Assembly (NCBI GenBank): GCA_902612915.1 | Contig: CACMFH010000002.1 | Location: 82,470-146,469, forward strand | Length of the DNA stretch: 64,000 nucleotides | Direction: 5' to 3' | From: an uncultured SAR86 cluster bacterium | GTDB lineage: Bacteria; Pseudomonadota; Gammaproteobacteria; Magnimaribacterales; D2472 | Shown here: positions 35,933 through 44,489 of the stretch, piece by piece | Layout: each line of letters begins with the position of its first letter | How positions within the stretch are numbered: position 1 is the first letter of the stretch | Notes under the pieces: model-generated | Databases searched by the model: none | What the model saw: only the letters and a program-made list of their open reading frames with translations | Told to the model about the DNA's origin: nothing | Position numbers and translations under genes: made by a program

Positions 35933-36961
35933 GTGAGATCTCTAATATATGGTTATGGGGATACAGGTAAATCTTTTGAAAGATACCTAAAAGATAAAAA
36001 AATTGATTTTGATATTTTTGATTCAAATATTGCTAAACATAATCAAAATTATAACTTTGAAGACTTTGATCAAATTTTGTGTAGTCCCGGAGTACCAAAA
36101 GACATTTTTGAGAACATTAAGAGCCAAAATATTAATACATTTACAGATATAGACATTTTTTTTAATGAAGACAAATCTGTAAAAATTGGCATTACCGGAA
36201 CTAACAGAAAAAGCACTACAGCATTTCATTTACATCAATTATTAAATAAATATAAATCTTCAAATTTAGTAGGCAATATTGGAAATACAATGTTGGACTA
36301 TATCAATAATGGAAAAGAGTTCTCAATAATTGAATTATCAAGTTTTCAATTAGATAAGATGAATCAAAATCAGCTTGATTTTGGCATTTTGCTTAATATC
36401 GAAGAAGATCATCTTGATTATCATGGCGATTTTAAATCTTATAAACTAGCAAAAGAAAAAATTCTCTCAGCTAATGAAAGCATTTCTTTTGAGGTAGATC
36501 CTTATAATCTATTTAAATGGATTACTGGCAAAGAAGCTAAAAAAATACAATTAAAAAATCTTCCATATAGATTTGAACATATATCTGAGAAAATTATTAA
36601 TGATTCAAAGTCAACGAATTATCATTCTTTGAAATATGCAATGAAAAAAGCAAAAAAATGCTTTAATAGTGAATATATTTTGATTGTTTGTGGAAATCCT
36701 AAAAAAGAAAAATATAAAAAAATTCATCTAAAGAATCCAAGCGAAGTTTATATTTTTGGAAAGCATTCTAATCAAATAAATAAATGTATTGAACATCCTA
36801 AAAAGAAATTATTTAAGAATATCAAAGAATTATTTGACTTTGTTCATACTAAAAAAAGTACATGTAATATACTTTTTTCTCCTGGTTATCCAAGCGGTGA
36901 TGACTTCAAAGATTTTAACGAAAGAGGTGAGATCTTCAACATTCACGCATTTAATAAATAA
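35933..36961 (+). CDS. murD: UDP-MurNAc-L-alanine D-glutamate ligase MurD, reduced and divergent
   Basis: A 342-residue MurD, about 100 residues below the usual length. N-terminal Rossmann motif YGYGDTGKS (6-14); ATP loop is GITGTNRKST (86-95) with Arg92 where Gly is normal; LELSSFQL-like IELSSFQLDK (134-142); EEDHLDYH (158-164) and the candidate carbamylated Lys174 in YKLAKEKIL. From about 180 to 210 the central domain is nearly absent: the G.HN..N..AA helix is gone and the chain rejoins at LPYRFEHI ... INDSKSTN. The C-terminal SP...S.DDFKDFNERGE is kept. GTG start. Its position between mraY and ftsW is standard, and no second murD is in the window. Confidence 0.88.
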   Translation: MRSLIYGYGDTGKSFERYLKDKKIDFDIFDSNIAKHNQNYNFEDFDQILCSPGVPKDIFENIKSQNINTFTDIDIFFNEDKSVKIGITGTNRKSTTAFHLHQLLNKYKSSNLVGNIGNTMLDYINNGKEFSIIELSSFQLDKMNQNQLDFGILLNIEEDHLDYHGDFKSYKLAKEKILSANESISFEVDPYNLFKWITGKEAKKIQLKNLPYRFEHISEKIINDSKSTNYHSLKYAMKKAKKCFNSEYILIVCGNPKKEKYKKIHLKNPSEVYIFGKHSNQINKCIEHPKKKLFKNIKELFDFVHTKKSTCNILFSPGYPSGDDFKDFNERGEIFNIHAFNK

Positions 36962-38071
36962 ATGAATATTAGTAAAAGTGACATTTTGGTAATTTTGCCA
37001 TTGGGTTTATTACTTGTTATAGGTTTGGTAATGGTAACTTCATCAAGCATATATATTGCTGATAATATGACCTCTAATCCCTTTCACTTTGCTAAAAGAC
37101 AAGCATTATTTATATCAGTGGGACTATTTTCAATGACATTTTTCTTAATATTGCCATCAGATTTTCTTTTAAGATCCGATTGGATATTTATGTTGTTGAG
37201 CATAATTCTTTTAATTATTCTTTTTATTCCTGAAGTTGGCACAAGTGTGAATGGGAGTATTAGATGGATAAGAATGGGACCAATTAATATCCAACCCTCC
37301 GAGATTTGTAAATTTAGTTTAATTCTATATATTTCAGGATACTCTGTTAGAAGAATGTCAGAAATAAATTCGCTTAGAAGTTTCTTAAAACCATTATTTC
37401 TGTTATTCATAATATCTTTACTAGTAATGAGCCAACCTGATCTTGGTTCTACAGCCATCATTTGCTTTTTAGTTGTTGGTATTCTTTTTTATGCAGGCAT
37501 ATCTTTTTATCAAATTTGTTTGCTAGTTTTATTAATTATTTTGTTGGGTTACTTAGCTATAACTTCTTCACCAATGAGATTAGCTAGGGTTTTAGCATTC
37601 ACAGATCCTTTTGCATTAGATGTTGTGCAAAACGCAGGATGGCAATTGTCCAATTCTTTAATAAGCATTGGTCAAGGTGGATGGTTTGGTCTAGGCCTAG
37701 GAAATAGTTTTCAAAAAAGCTTTTTTTTACCTGAAGCTCATACAGATTTTATATTTGCAATTTTAGTTGAGGAACTTGGAATTATAGGAGGCATGTTGTT
37801 AATTTTTTTATATGTGACTATGTTGATTGGATTGATTTTTATATCTTTTGATTCTTTCAAAAAAGATAGATTATTTCAGGGATATTTAGTGTTTGGCGTA
37901 TTTCTTTTAATATCAATACAAGCATTGTTTAATATAGCAGTAAATATTGGTCTTTTACCGACTAAGGGCCTTACATTACCTTTTATCAGCTACGGAGGAA
38001 CAAGTATCATTATAATGTTATCTTTAATGGGGATTGTTCTGAGAATAAATAATGAAAATAAAGTTCTTTAA
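36962..38071 (+). CDS. ftsW: Septal peptidoglycan glycosyltransferase FtsW
   Basis: A 369-residue SEDS protein with about ten membrane helices that polymerises lipid II at the septum with FtsI. SEDS motifs: NGSIRWIRMGPINIQPSEICKFSLILY near 92, MSQPDLGSTAIICFL near 155, GWQLSNSLISIGQGGWFGLGLGNSFQKSFFLPEAHTDFIFAILVEELG near 225 with the catalytic Asp in the HTDFIF loop, and GLTLPFISYGGTSIIIML near 335. ATG follows the murD stop immediately. Confidence 0.97.
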   Translation: MNISKSDILVILPLGLLLVIGLVMVTSSSIYIADNMTSNPFHFAKRQALFISVGLFSMTFFLILPSDFLLRSDWIFMLLSIILLIILFIPEVGTSVNGSIRWIRMGPINIQPSEICKFSLILYISGYSVRRMSEINSLRSFLKPLFLLFIISLLVMSQPDLGSTAIICFLVVGILFYAGISFYQICLLVLLIILLGYLAITSSPMRLARVLAFTDPFALDVVQNAGWQLSNSLISIGQGGWFGLGLGNSFQKSFFLPEAHTDFIFAILVEELGIIGGMLLIFLYVTMLIGLIFISFDSFKKDRLFQGYLVFGVFLLISIQALFNIAVNIGLLPTKGLTLPFISYGGTSIIIMLSLMGIVLRINNENKVL

Positions 38072-39118
38072 ATGAAATTCTTAATCGTTGCTGCTAAGAC
38101 TGGAGGTCATGTATTTCCTGCTGCAACTGTCAGCAAAAAACTTATTAATAACGATCATCAAATTATTTTGATTGGAACTGGAAACAAAATTGAAATAAAT
38201 GCATATGAGGAACTAAATTCTAAGCAATATAAACTTAATATAGATGGCTTTAGAGGAAAAAATGTTTTCATAAAAATTAAGGTATTATTTCAAATCATTA
38301 CCAATATATTCTATCTAATAAAGGTGATTAAAAAAGAAAGAGTAGATGCCATGATTGGCTTTGGCGGTTTTATTAGCGTACCAGCAGGCATAGCATGCTT
38401 TATTAAAGGAATTCCAGTTTTTACTCATGAGCAAAACTCTGTAATGGGTTCAGCTAATAAGTTACTCTCAAAATTTGCTGTGATAAATTTTTTAGGATTT
38501 AAGATTTCAAATATAAATAATTCTATATTTTCAGGAAATCCAATTAGAGATACTTTTAGATCTTATAATAAAGATATAACCGAAGAATTAGAAGACAAGA
38601 TTAAAGTTTATATTACTGGTGGAAGTCAAGGATCTTCATATATCAATTTAAATATGCCTCATGCATTGGAGCCATTATCGGAATATTTATTTATAAAACA
38701 TCAATGTGGTTTAGATAATCTTGAAAAAGTAAAAAGTGAATATGAATCGAGAAATATTGAAGCAGAGGTTTTGGAATTTTTCAATAATCCTGAAGAACAG
38801 ATAAAATGGTCAGATTTTGTTGTCTCAAGAGCAGGAGCACTTAGTTTATCTGAAATCACTTCAATGAAGAAAGGTGCCTTAATGATTCCTCTGCCAAATT
38901 CTATTGATAATCATCAATACGAAAATGCAAAAAAAATTGAGGATATGGGTATGGGTATTTTGCATGAAGAAGATGAAGATATAAGTTATCTCACTGATAA
39001 AATAAATGAAATTATTAAAGATAAAAAATATATCAATTGGAAAAAAAATGAACTTACAAATCATCTAAATGCTGCAAATGAAATAGTGAAATACATTGAA
39101 GAATATCTCAATAAATGA
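38072..39118 (+). CDS. murG: UDP-GlcNAc:lipid I N-acetylglucosaminyltransferase MurG
   Basis: A 348-residue GT-B glycosyltransferase making lipid II at the inner face of the membrane. The N-terminal glycine loop is AAKTGGHVFPAATV (7-20), with Ala-Lys in place of the first glycines of GGTGGH; IGFGGFISVPAGIA (about 90-103) and THEQNSVMGSANKLLSKFA follow. The C-terminal domain has YITGGSQGSSYIN and the donor-binding VVSRAGALSLSEITSMKKGALMIPLPNSIDNHQYENAK. Abuts ftsW and overlaps murC by 4 bases. Confidence 0.95.
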   Translation: MKFLIVAAKTGGHVFPAATVSKKLINNDHQIILIGTGNKIEINAYEELNSKQYKLNIDGFRGKNVFIKIKVLFQIITNIFYLIKVIKKERVDAMIGFGGFISVPAGIACFIKGIPVFTHEQNSVMGSANKLLSKFAVINFLGFKISNINNSIFSGNPIRDTFRSYNKDITEELEDKIKVYITGGSQGSSYINLNMPHALEPLSEYLFIKHQCGLDNLEKVKSEYESRNIEAEVLEFFNNPEEQIKWSDFVVSRAGALSLSEITSMKKGALMIPLPNSIDNHQYENAKKIEDMGMGILHEEDEDISYLTDKINEIIKDKKYINWKKNELTNHLNAANEIVKYIEEYLNK

Positions 39119-40509
39119 AATTTTTTAAAAAAGTAAAACATATCCATTTTGTAGGAATTGGTGGAGCAGGAATGATAGGCATTGCTAAAGTATTGCTGAA
39201 AAAGGGATACAAAATATCAGGTTCTGACATATCAGACTCTCGTGAATTAAGAAAATTAGAAAAACATGGTGCAAAGGTATTTATTGGTCATTCATCTAAG
39301 AATATTAAGGGTGCAGATTTACTAGTTATATCATCTGCAATTAGTTCCAGAAATCCTGAATTAGTCCAAGCAAAAAAAGATTTTATTACATCAATACCAA
39401 GGGCCGAAATGCTTGGAAGTATAATGATTGGATATGAAAGCATTGCTGTTGCTGGAAGTCATGGCAAAACCACAACAACAAGCATGATTGCAAAAATATT
39501 AAGTGTTGCAAATTTAAGCCCAACATATGTTGTTGGAGGAAAAGTTTTAAGTACAGACGAGAATTCAGACTTAGGCAAAGGAAAATATATTGTCGCAGAA
39601 GCAGATGAGAGTGATGGATCATTTGTTCACCTTCAACCTGATGTCGCTGTTTTAACAAATATAGATGATGATCATCTGGCTCATTTTAATAACATCTTTG
39701 AAAATCTTTTAGATTCATTTGTTTTATTTTTAGAAAACGTACCTTTTTATGGATATTTGATAATTAATGGCGATGATAAGAACATAAAAAAAATCTCAAA
39801 AAGAATATCTAGATCACAAGTTACGTTTGGAGAGTCAAAAGATTGTGATTATAAAATCATCAAAATCATTTCAAAAAACGGTAAGCAAGATTTTCAAATT
39901 TTTGATAAAAAAACAAGAAAGGTTTATAAATTTAAAATTAATCTTCCTGGTAAGCATAATGTTTTTAATGCAACAGCTGCAATCGCTGTTGCGTTAGAGG
40001 AAGGTATTTCAATTAGCTCAATAAGGAATGGCATTAAAGAATTTACAGGGGTTGGAAGAAGATATGAGAAGCATGATATTAAAATTGATGATAAATCATT
40101 AACCTTAATTGATGATTATGGTCATCATCCGTTAGAAATTGAATCAAATATAAAGGCGTATAAAGAAGAATATAAAAATAAAAAAGTATGTATGATTTTT
40201 CAACCACATAGGTTTTCAAGGACAGCACAGCTCTTTGATGATTTTATAAAGGTATTAAAGCAAACCGATTCATTAATAATGTTAGATATTTATTCTGCAA
40301 GCGAGAAGCCAATTAAAGGCATAAACTCAAGGAGAATTGTAGAAACTTTAAAACAAAATGGCCATAAAGATGTAACTTTTTTAAAAAAACATGATGATGT
40401 AATAGATTTGATTAAAAAGAAAAAGGATGATTTTGATATTTTAGTTACCCAAGGTGCTGGTAGTGTTTCGAATATTTGTCAAATAATTAAAAATCAATGG
40501 GAAAAATAA
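39115..40509 (+). CDS. murC: UDP-MurNAc L-alanine ligase MurC
   Basis: A 464-residue Mur ligase of full length. HFVGIGGAGMIGIAKVLLKKGYKISGSDISDS at the N-terminus, ATP loop AVAGSHGKTTTTSMIAK near 110, EADESDGSFVHLQPDVAVLTNIDDDHLAHF near 162, LPGKHNVFNATAAIAVA near 280 and DDYGHHPLEIESNI near 338. Adds the first amino acid of the stem peptide. The intact central-domain motif here contrasts with its loss in murD. Overlaps ddl by 13 bases; murB, often next, is absent. Confidence 0.97.
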   Translation: MKFFKKVKHIHFVGIGGAGMIGIAKVLLKKGYKISGSDISDSRELRKLEKHGAKVFIGHSSKNIKGADLLVISSAISSRNPELVQAKKDFITSIPRAEMLGSIMIGYESIAVAGSHGKTTTTSMIAKILSVANLSPTYVVGGKVLSTDENSDLGKGKYIVAEADESDGSFVHLQPDVAVLTNIDDDHLAHFNNIFENLLDSFVLFLENVPFYGYLIINGDDKNIKKISKRISRSQVTFGESKDCDYKIIKIISKNGKQDFQIFDKKTRKVYKFKINLPGKHNVFNATAAIAVALEEGISISSIRNGIKEFTGVGRRYEKHDIKIDDKSLTLIDDYGHHPLEIESNIKAYKEEYKNKKVCMIFQPHRFSRTAQLFDDFIKVLKQTDSLIMLDIYSASEKPIKGINSRRIVETLKQNGHKDVTFLKKHDDVIDLIKKKKDDFDILVTQGAGSVSNICQIIKNQWEK

Positions 40510-41423
40510 ATAAAATCGCAGTTCTATATGGAGGCTCTTCCTCTGAAAGAGAAGTTTCTATTCAAAGTGGAAAGGGCGTTCATAATGCAATCTGCGACTT
40601 AGGCTATGAATCAGATCTAATTGATTTTAAAGATCTTAACAATTTGAATGAATTAAAGGTTTATGACTTTATATTTATTGCTCTTCATGGTTTTGAAGGC
40701 GAAGCCGGTAAACTTCAAAGAGATTTAGATGATTTAAATATTTTATATTCTGGATCAGGCCCTGAAGCTTGCATGAAAACATGGAACAAAAAAGTCACAA
40801 AAGAAATTTTAAAAAAAAATAATATAAATACTCCTGTTTACCTGAGTATTTCTGAGTTTTCTCTTGAAGATGCAAATCAAAGTTTAAATACATCATCATT
40901 TGATCGATTTAGACCATTTAATTATTTATTTTTAAAACCTGAGGAAGATGGCTCCAGTATTGATATTTTTAAAATAAGTGATGAAGAAAGCCTTAAAAAT
41001 GCATATACAAAATGCACTAATCGTAAAAGAGGTTTTATATTTGAAGAATATATTGATGGAAGAGAGCTAACGGTGACCGTAATTGATAAAGAATGTTTCC
41101 CGCCTATTGAAATAATTACAAAAAATGAATTTTATGATTATGATGCAAAGTATATTTCAGATGATACCTTGCATATTGAAGCAAAATTAACGCAAAGTGA
41201 ATTAGTTGATATTAAATCAGTATCTTTAGATGCATTTGAAGCACTTAATTGCAAAGCATGGGCAAGAGTTGATTTGATTCAAGATAAAAAAGGTAATTTT
41301 TATGTAATAGAGATTAATACAGTTCCTGGAATGACAAGCCATAGCAATGTTCCAAAGTCTGGAAGTCTATTAGGCTTAACTTATAATGAGGTTGTCCAAA
41401 AAATCATAGATGCATCTATATAA
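40497..41423 (+). CDS. ddl: D-alanine--D-alanine ligase
   Basis: A 308-residue ATP-grasp ligase. Segments: IAVLYGGSSSEREVSIQSGKGV near residue 5, FIALHGFEGEAGKLQRDLDDLNILYSGSGPEACMKTWNKKVTKEIL near 63, RGFIFEEYIDGRELTVTVID near 180, and ARVDLIQDKKGNFYVIEINTVPGMTSHSNVPKSG near 255 with the Mg-binding Glu and Asn. Supplies D-Ala-D-Ala for MurF; the D-Ala would come from Alr encoded at 45.9 kb. Overlaps ftsQ by 14 bases. Confidence 0.96.
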   Translation: MGKINKIAVLYGGSSSEREVSIQSGKGVHNAICDLGYESDLIDFKDLNNLNELKVYDFIFIALHGFEGEAGKLQRDLDDLNILYSGSGPEACMKTWNKKVTKEILKKNNINTPVYLSISEFSLEDANQSLNTSSFDRFRPFNYLFLKPEEDGSSIDIFKISDEESLKNAYTKCTNRKRGFIFEEYIDGRELTVTVIDKECFPPIEIITKNEFYDYDAKYISDDTLHIEAKLTQSELVDIKSVSLDAFEALNCKAWARVDLIQDKKGNFYVIEINTVPGMTSHSNVPKSGSLLGLTYNEVVQKIIDASI

Positions 41424-42036
41424 AAAACTATTGTTAATAATTGTAATCTTAATTCCTACAAATTTATTTGCAGAATATGAAATCAATATTAATTTTGAAT
41501 CAGGATTTGAATTTGAATCGCAAAAAATATTAATAATTGATCTAAAAAACTCTAAATCAAAAAAACAAATTGAGAAAATTCTCAAAAGACAAGATTGGAT
41601 TAAAGATTTCTCAATAGTCTATAAACCTTTCAAAAAGGAAGTTTATATAAGTATTACAAATAGAGAGCCTATTTTTGTTCTTAACAATCAATTTTTTTAT
41701 GATATTAATTTACATAAATTTAAGTTTGATAATTCAAAGAGAGATTTGGTAATCGTGCAGGGACCTGTAAAAAATGAAGAAGACATTTTAGAAATAATTT
41801 CTAGAATTGGCTCAATTTCAAACATAAACTTTAATCTGAATAAAATCAATTACAGTTATGTTAATGGTTGGGATGTTATTACAGAAAAAACTTTAATCAG
41901 GTTTGGTAACGATTTAACAGAAACAAAATTCAAAAATTTTGAATATACAGCAAATTATTTGTTCGAGAATGGAAAAAATCCTAGTATCATAGATATTAGA
42001 TATAGAGATGGAGTTGCATTAAATTATGGCAAATAA
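41410..42036 (+). CDS. ftsQ: Cell-division protein FtsQ
   Basis: A 208-residue protein with an N-terminal membrane segment (about 5-20) and a periplasmic POTRA plus beta domain. Recognisable features are the LKRQDWIKDFSIVYKPFKKEVYISITNREPIFVLNNQFFYDIN stretch (usual W..xa.V.R.wP..l.v...e..p.a.w) and WDVITEKTLIRFGND. Shorter than E. coli FtsQ (276). Position between ddl and ftsA is decisive. It links FtsL/FtsB to the divisome. Confidence 0.88.
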   Translation: MHLYKKLLLIIVILIPTNLFAEYEININFESGFEFESQKILIIDLKNSKSKKQIEKILKRQDWIKDFSIVYKPFKKEVYISITNREPIFVLNNQFFYDINLHKFKFDNSKRDLVIVQGPVKNEEDILEIISRIGSISNINFNLNKINYSYVNGWDVITEKTLIRFGNDLTETKFKNFEYTANYLFENGKNPSIIDIRYRDGVALNYGK

Positions 42037-43252
42037 CAATAAAAATTCTAATTTAATAGTTGGTTTGGATATAGGTACGTCAAAAGTTGTATGTATTGTT
42101 GGAAGATATAATAGCGAAGCTAAACTTGAAATTGTTGCATTGGGTGCTTATCCATCGAGCGGATTAAAAAAAGGCGTAGTTGTAAATATTGATGCTACCA
42201 CCGATGCAATAAGCAAAGCAGTAGAACAAGCTCAATCGATGATTGAGGAAAAAATTAAATCGGTCTATGTAGGAATTGCTGGAAATCACATCAAAAGTCT
42301 TAATTCACAAGGTGCTGTTGGCATCAAAGATAATGAGGTGTCGGCATTCGATATTGATAGAGTCATTGAGTCAGCTCAAGCAGTTTCAATACCATCAGAT
42401 CAGAGAGTTCTTCATGTTTTACCTCAGTCTTTTGTAATTGATGATCAAGAAGTAAGTCTTGATCCTCTAGGGATGTCTGGAGTAAGGCTTGAGGCTAAAG
42501 TTCACCTTGTAACATGCGCAAGTAGTGCAATTAAAAACATCGAAAAATGCATAAAAAATTGTGGACTAAGTGTAGACGGTTTTGTTTTAGAGCAGTTAGC
42601 TAGTTCACATTCTATTCTTTCTGAAGATGAAAAGGATCTTGGAGTATGTTTGGTTGATATTGGAGGAGGGACGACAGATATTGCAATTTTTAATACAGGC
42701 TCAATTGTATTCACTGGGGTGATTCCAATTGCAGGTGATCAAGTAACAAGTGATATTGCTCAAGCTTTAAGAACGCCTACACCTCAAGCAGAAGAGATAA
42801 AACAAAAACATGGATGCGCAGTCACCGAATTTACAAAAGATGATGAAACTGTTGAAGTCCTTGGTGTTGGCGGAAGGCCGCCAAGAGAACTATCCAGAAG
42901 CTCGTTAGCCGACATAATACAGCCTCGATATTCTGAACTATTTGATTTAATTAAAGCTGAAATTTCAAGAAATGGATTTGAAGACAAAATTTCTGCTGGA
43001 ATTGTATTTACTGGTGGTACCTCCAAGATGGAGGGAGTTGTTGAATTAGCTGAATCAATTTTTCAAACATCAGTAAGAATGGGCATTCCGTCTAAGTTTA
43101 AAGGGATGGAGACCATACTTCAAAATCCAATATATTCAACCTCAATTGGACTTATAGAACATGGTTATAAGCAGATTAATCATGAAATGCTTGCAGAACA
43201 AAATCAAGGGTTTTTCTCCAAGCTTCTTAGAATAGTTAAAAGTGAGTATTGA
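42026..43252 (+). CDS. ftsA: Cell-division actin-like protein FtsA
   Basis: A 408-residue actin-fold ATPase tethering FtsZ filaments to the membrane. VGLDIGTSKVVCIVG near residue 12, GVVVNIDATTDAISKAVEQA (start of the 1C domain), VCLVDIGGGTTDIAIFNTG near 206, IVFTGGTSKMEGVVELAE near 328 and the amphipathic C-terminal helix GFFSKLLRIVKSEY that binds the membrane. Overlaps ftsQ by 11 bases. ftsZ and lpxC, which normally follow, are not here; the promoter of rpsF begins at its stop codon. Confidence 0.97.
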   Translation: MANNNKNSNLIVGLDIGTSKVVCIVGRYNSEAKLEIVALGAYPSSGLKKGVVVNIDATTDAISKAVEQAQSMIEEKIKSVYVGIAGNHIKSLNSQGAVGIKDNEVSAFDIDRVIESAQAVSIPSDQRVLHVLPQSFVIDDQEVSLDPLGMSGVRLEAKVHLVTCASSAIKNIEKCIKNCGLSVDGFVLEQLASSHSILSEDEKDLGVCLVDIGGGTTDIAIFNTGSIVFTGVIPIAGDQVTSDIAQALRTPTPQAEEIKQKHGCAVTEFTKDDETVEVLGVGGRPPRELSRSSLADIIQPRYSELFDLIKAEISRNGFEDKISAGIVFTGGTSKMEGVVELAESIFQTSVRMGIPSKFKGMETILQNPIYSTSIGLIEHGYKQINHEMLAEQNQGFFSKLLRIVKSEY

Positions 43253-43277
43253 TAATAAAAATTAATTCATTTAGAAT
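43249..43277 (+). promoter_or_regulatory. Predicted promoter of rpsF-rpsR-rplI
   Basis: TTGATA (43249-43254), 17-base spacer, TAGAAT (43272-43277): a good sigma-70-type match. The -35 overlaps the ftsA stop codon. Predicted start near 43284, just before the leader hairpin. Confidence 0.6.
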
Positions 43278-43287
43278 TCGCATTCCT

Positions 43288-43319
43288 TGGTTTTTACGGT
43301 AAGTAAAAATCTATAACCA
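43288..43319 (+). promoter_or_regulatory. Leader hairpin before rpsF, candidate bS6:bS18 autoregulatory site
   Basis: TGGTT (43288-43292) can pair with AACCA (43315-43319), and inside it TTTAC (43293-43297) with GTAAA (43303-43307), leaving loop GGTAA and a bulge on the 3' side. bS6-bS18 leaders that bind the protein complex have a similar stem and bulge, but the CCG expected in the bulge is not evident, so this is only a candidate. It ends 10 bases before the rpsF ATG. Confidence 0.35.
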
Positions 43320-43329
43320 TAAGGAAAAT

Positions 43330-43815
43330 ATGAAAAAGTACGAAGCAGTAATTATTTTAAATCCTAACCTTTCTTCTAAGGTAGACTCATTTATAAAAGA
43401 TTTTGAAAAACTTCTAAAAGCTAATACCTTTAACATTAAAAAAATGGAGGATATTGGTAGAAGACAACTTTCATATTCTATTAATAATCACAATAAAGGA
43501 CATTATTTAATTTTTAACATTGAAGGAAATGCAGAAAATATAATTAATATTGAAAATAAAATTAAATATAACGAATCTATTATTAGGCACCTCTTTATTT
43601 CAGTTAAGGAGCATGACGGAGAAGATTCTCAATTGTTAATTGATTCGAGAAATAAAAAGTCTGAATCTGAAGATGAAGAGAGTAATGTTAAAAATGAAGT
43701 TAAAGAAAAACCTACAGATGATGAAAAGAAGAATGAGGAAGAAATAGTTTCAAAGGAAGAATCTATTGAGGATGTTTCATCTGATTCAATTGAAGAGGAT
43801 AGCAAAGATGAGTAA
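43330..43815 (+). CDS. rpsF: 30S ribosomal protein bS6 with long acidic C-terminal extension
   Basis: A 161-residue bS6. Residues 1-97 are the normal ferredoxin-like domain: [51 protein letters not shown] and [16 protein letters not shown]. From about 98 a 60-residue low-complexity tail rich in Glu, Asp, Lys and Ser follows. E. coli bS6 ends near residue 131 and receives extra glutamates from RimK; here acidity is encoded. Preceded by AAGGAAAA. Overlaps rpsR by 8 bases. Confidence 0.95.
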   Translation: MKKYEAVIILNPNLSSKVDSFIKDFEKLLKANTFNIKKMEDIGRRQLSYSINNHNKGHYLIFNIEGNAENIINIENKIKYNESIIRHLFISVKEHDGEDSQLLIDSRNKKSESEDEESNVKNEVKEKPTDDEKKNEEEIVSKEESIEDVSSDSIEEDSKDE

Positions 43816-44002
43816 ATATGAATTACCAAAAAATTTTGATTATAAAAATGTAAGTCTTCTGAAACAATTCATAACAGAGACTGGTAAAATTATTCCAGCT
43901 AGAGTAACAGGTGTATCTGCATCTAATCAAAGAAAACTTACTAGATACATTAAAATTGCTAGGTTTTTAGCTTTGATTCCATATACTGACATGCATAAAT
44001 AA
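43808..44002 (+). CDS. rpsR: 30S ribosomal protein bS18, short N-terminus
   Basis: A 64-residue bS18. The core is clear: [52 protein letters not shown]. The usual N-terminal basic segment (ARYFRRRKFCRF in E. coli) is replaced by MSKYELPKN, so the protein is about 11 residues shorter and has no cysteine. ATG 43808 overlaps the rpsF end; an in-frame ATG 14 codons earlier would add [14 protein letters not shown], a basic stretch that I consider less likely but cannot exclude. Confidence 0.92.
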   Translation: MSKYELPKNFDYKNVSLLKQFITETGKIIPARVTGVSASNQRKLTRYIKIARFLALIPYTDMHK

Positions 44003-44004
44003 TT

Positions 44005-44451
44005 ATGAAAATTATATTATTAGACAAAATACAGCGCCTAGGAGAGATCGGTGATGTGGTCGAGGTTAACAGTGGGTATGCAAGAAACTTTTTAATTCCT
44101 CAAAAAAAAGCAGCTTTTGCAAGCGAAAAAAATATTGCTGAAGTTGAAGCAAAGAAAGATGAGTTAGCTGCAATGTCAGCAGATATTCTTACAAAAGCTC
44201 AATCAAGAGCAAAAGATATTGAAGGTTCTGAGTGTGAAATATTGGTACCTGTAACGGAAGAAGGAGCTTTATATGGATCTGTTGGTACTCGAGAGATCTC
44301 TGAGGCATTTTCATCAAAAGACATTGAAATTGATAAAAGTGAAGTCCAGCTTCCTGATGGACCTATAAAAGAAATAGGCGAACATAATATAATGATTAGC
44401 GTCCATCCAGAGGTCTCAATCCAAGTTTTAGTAAAAGTATCTCCAGAGTAG
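44005..44451 (+). CDS. rplI: 50S ribosomal protein bL9
   Basis: A 148-residue bL9: N-terminal domain MKIILLDKIQRLGEIGDVVEVNSGYARNFLIPQKKAAFASEKN, connecting helix (about 41-75) and C-terminal domain with LYGSVGTREISEAFSSKDIEIDKSEVQLPDGPIKEIGEHNI. Sits at the L1-stalk base of the large subunit. Two bases after rpsR. Confidence 0.97.
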   Translation: MKIILLDKIQRLGEIGDVVEVNSGYARNFLIPQKKAAFASEKNIAEVEAKKDELAAMSADILTKAQSRAKDIEGSECEILVPVTEEGALYGSVGTREISEAFSSKDIEIDKSEVQLPDGPIKEIGEHNIMISVHPEVSIQVLVKVSPE

Positions 44452-44464
44452 TTGTATATTTTGA

Positions 44465-44486
44465 AATATGATGTAAAAATCATATT
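44465..44486 (+). other. Hairpin just before the dnaB start codon
   Basis: AATATGAT (44465-44472), loop GTAAAA, ATCATATT (44479-44486): an exact 8-bp stem. No T-run follows, so it is not a standard terminator. It ends 3 bases before the dnaB ATG and leaves no Shine-Dalgarno; a TATGAT at 44467-44472 inside it could alternatively be a -10 box. Confidence 0.45.
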
Positions 44487-44489
44487 CCA

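Noticed and set aside
35933..36961. murD as a pseudogene
   Set aside because: Despite the deletion and P-loop change, the frame is intact, start and stop fit tightly between mraY and ftsW, and several catalytic residues remain, so I list it as a divergent gene.
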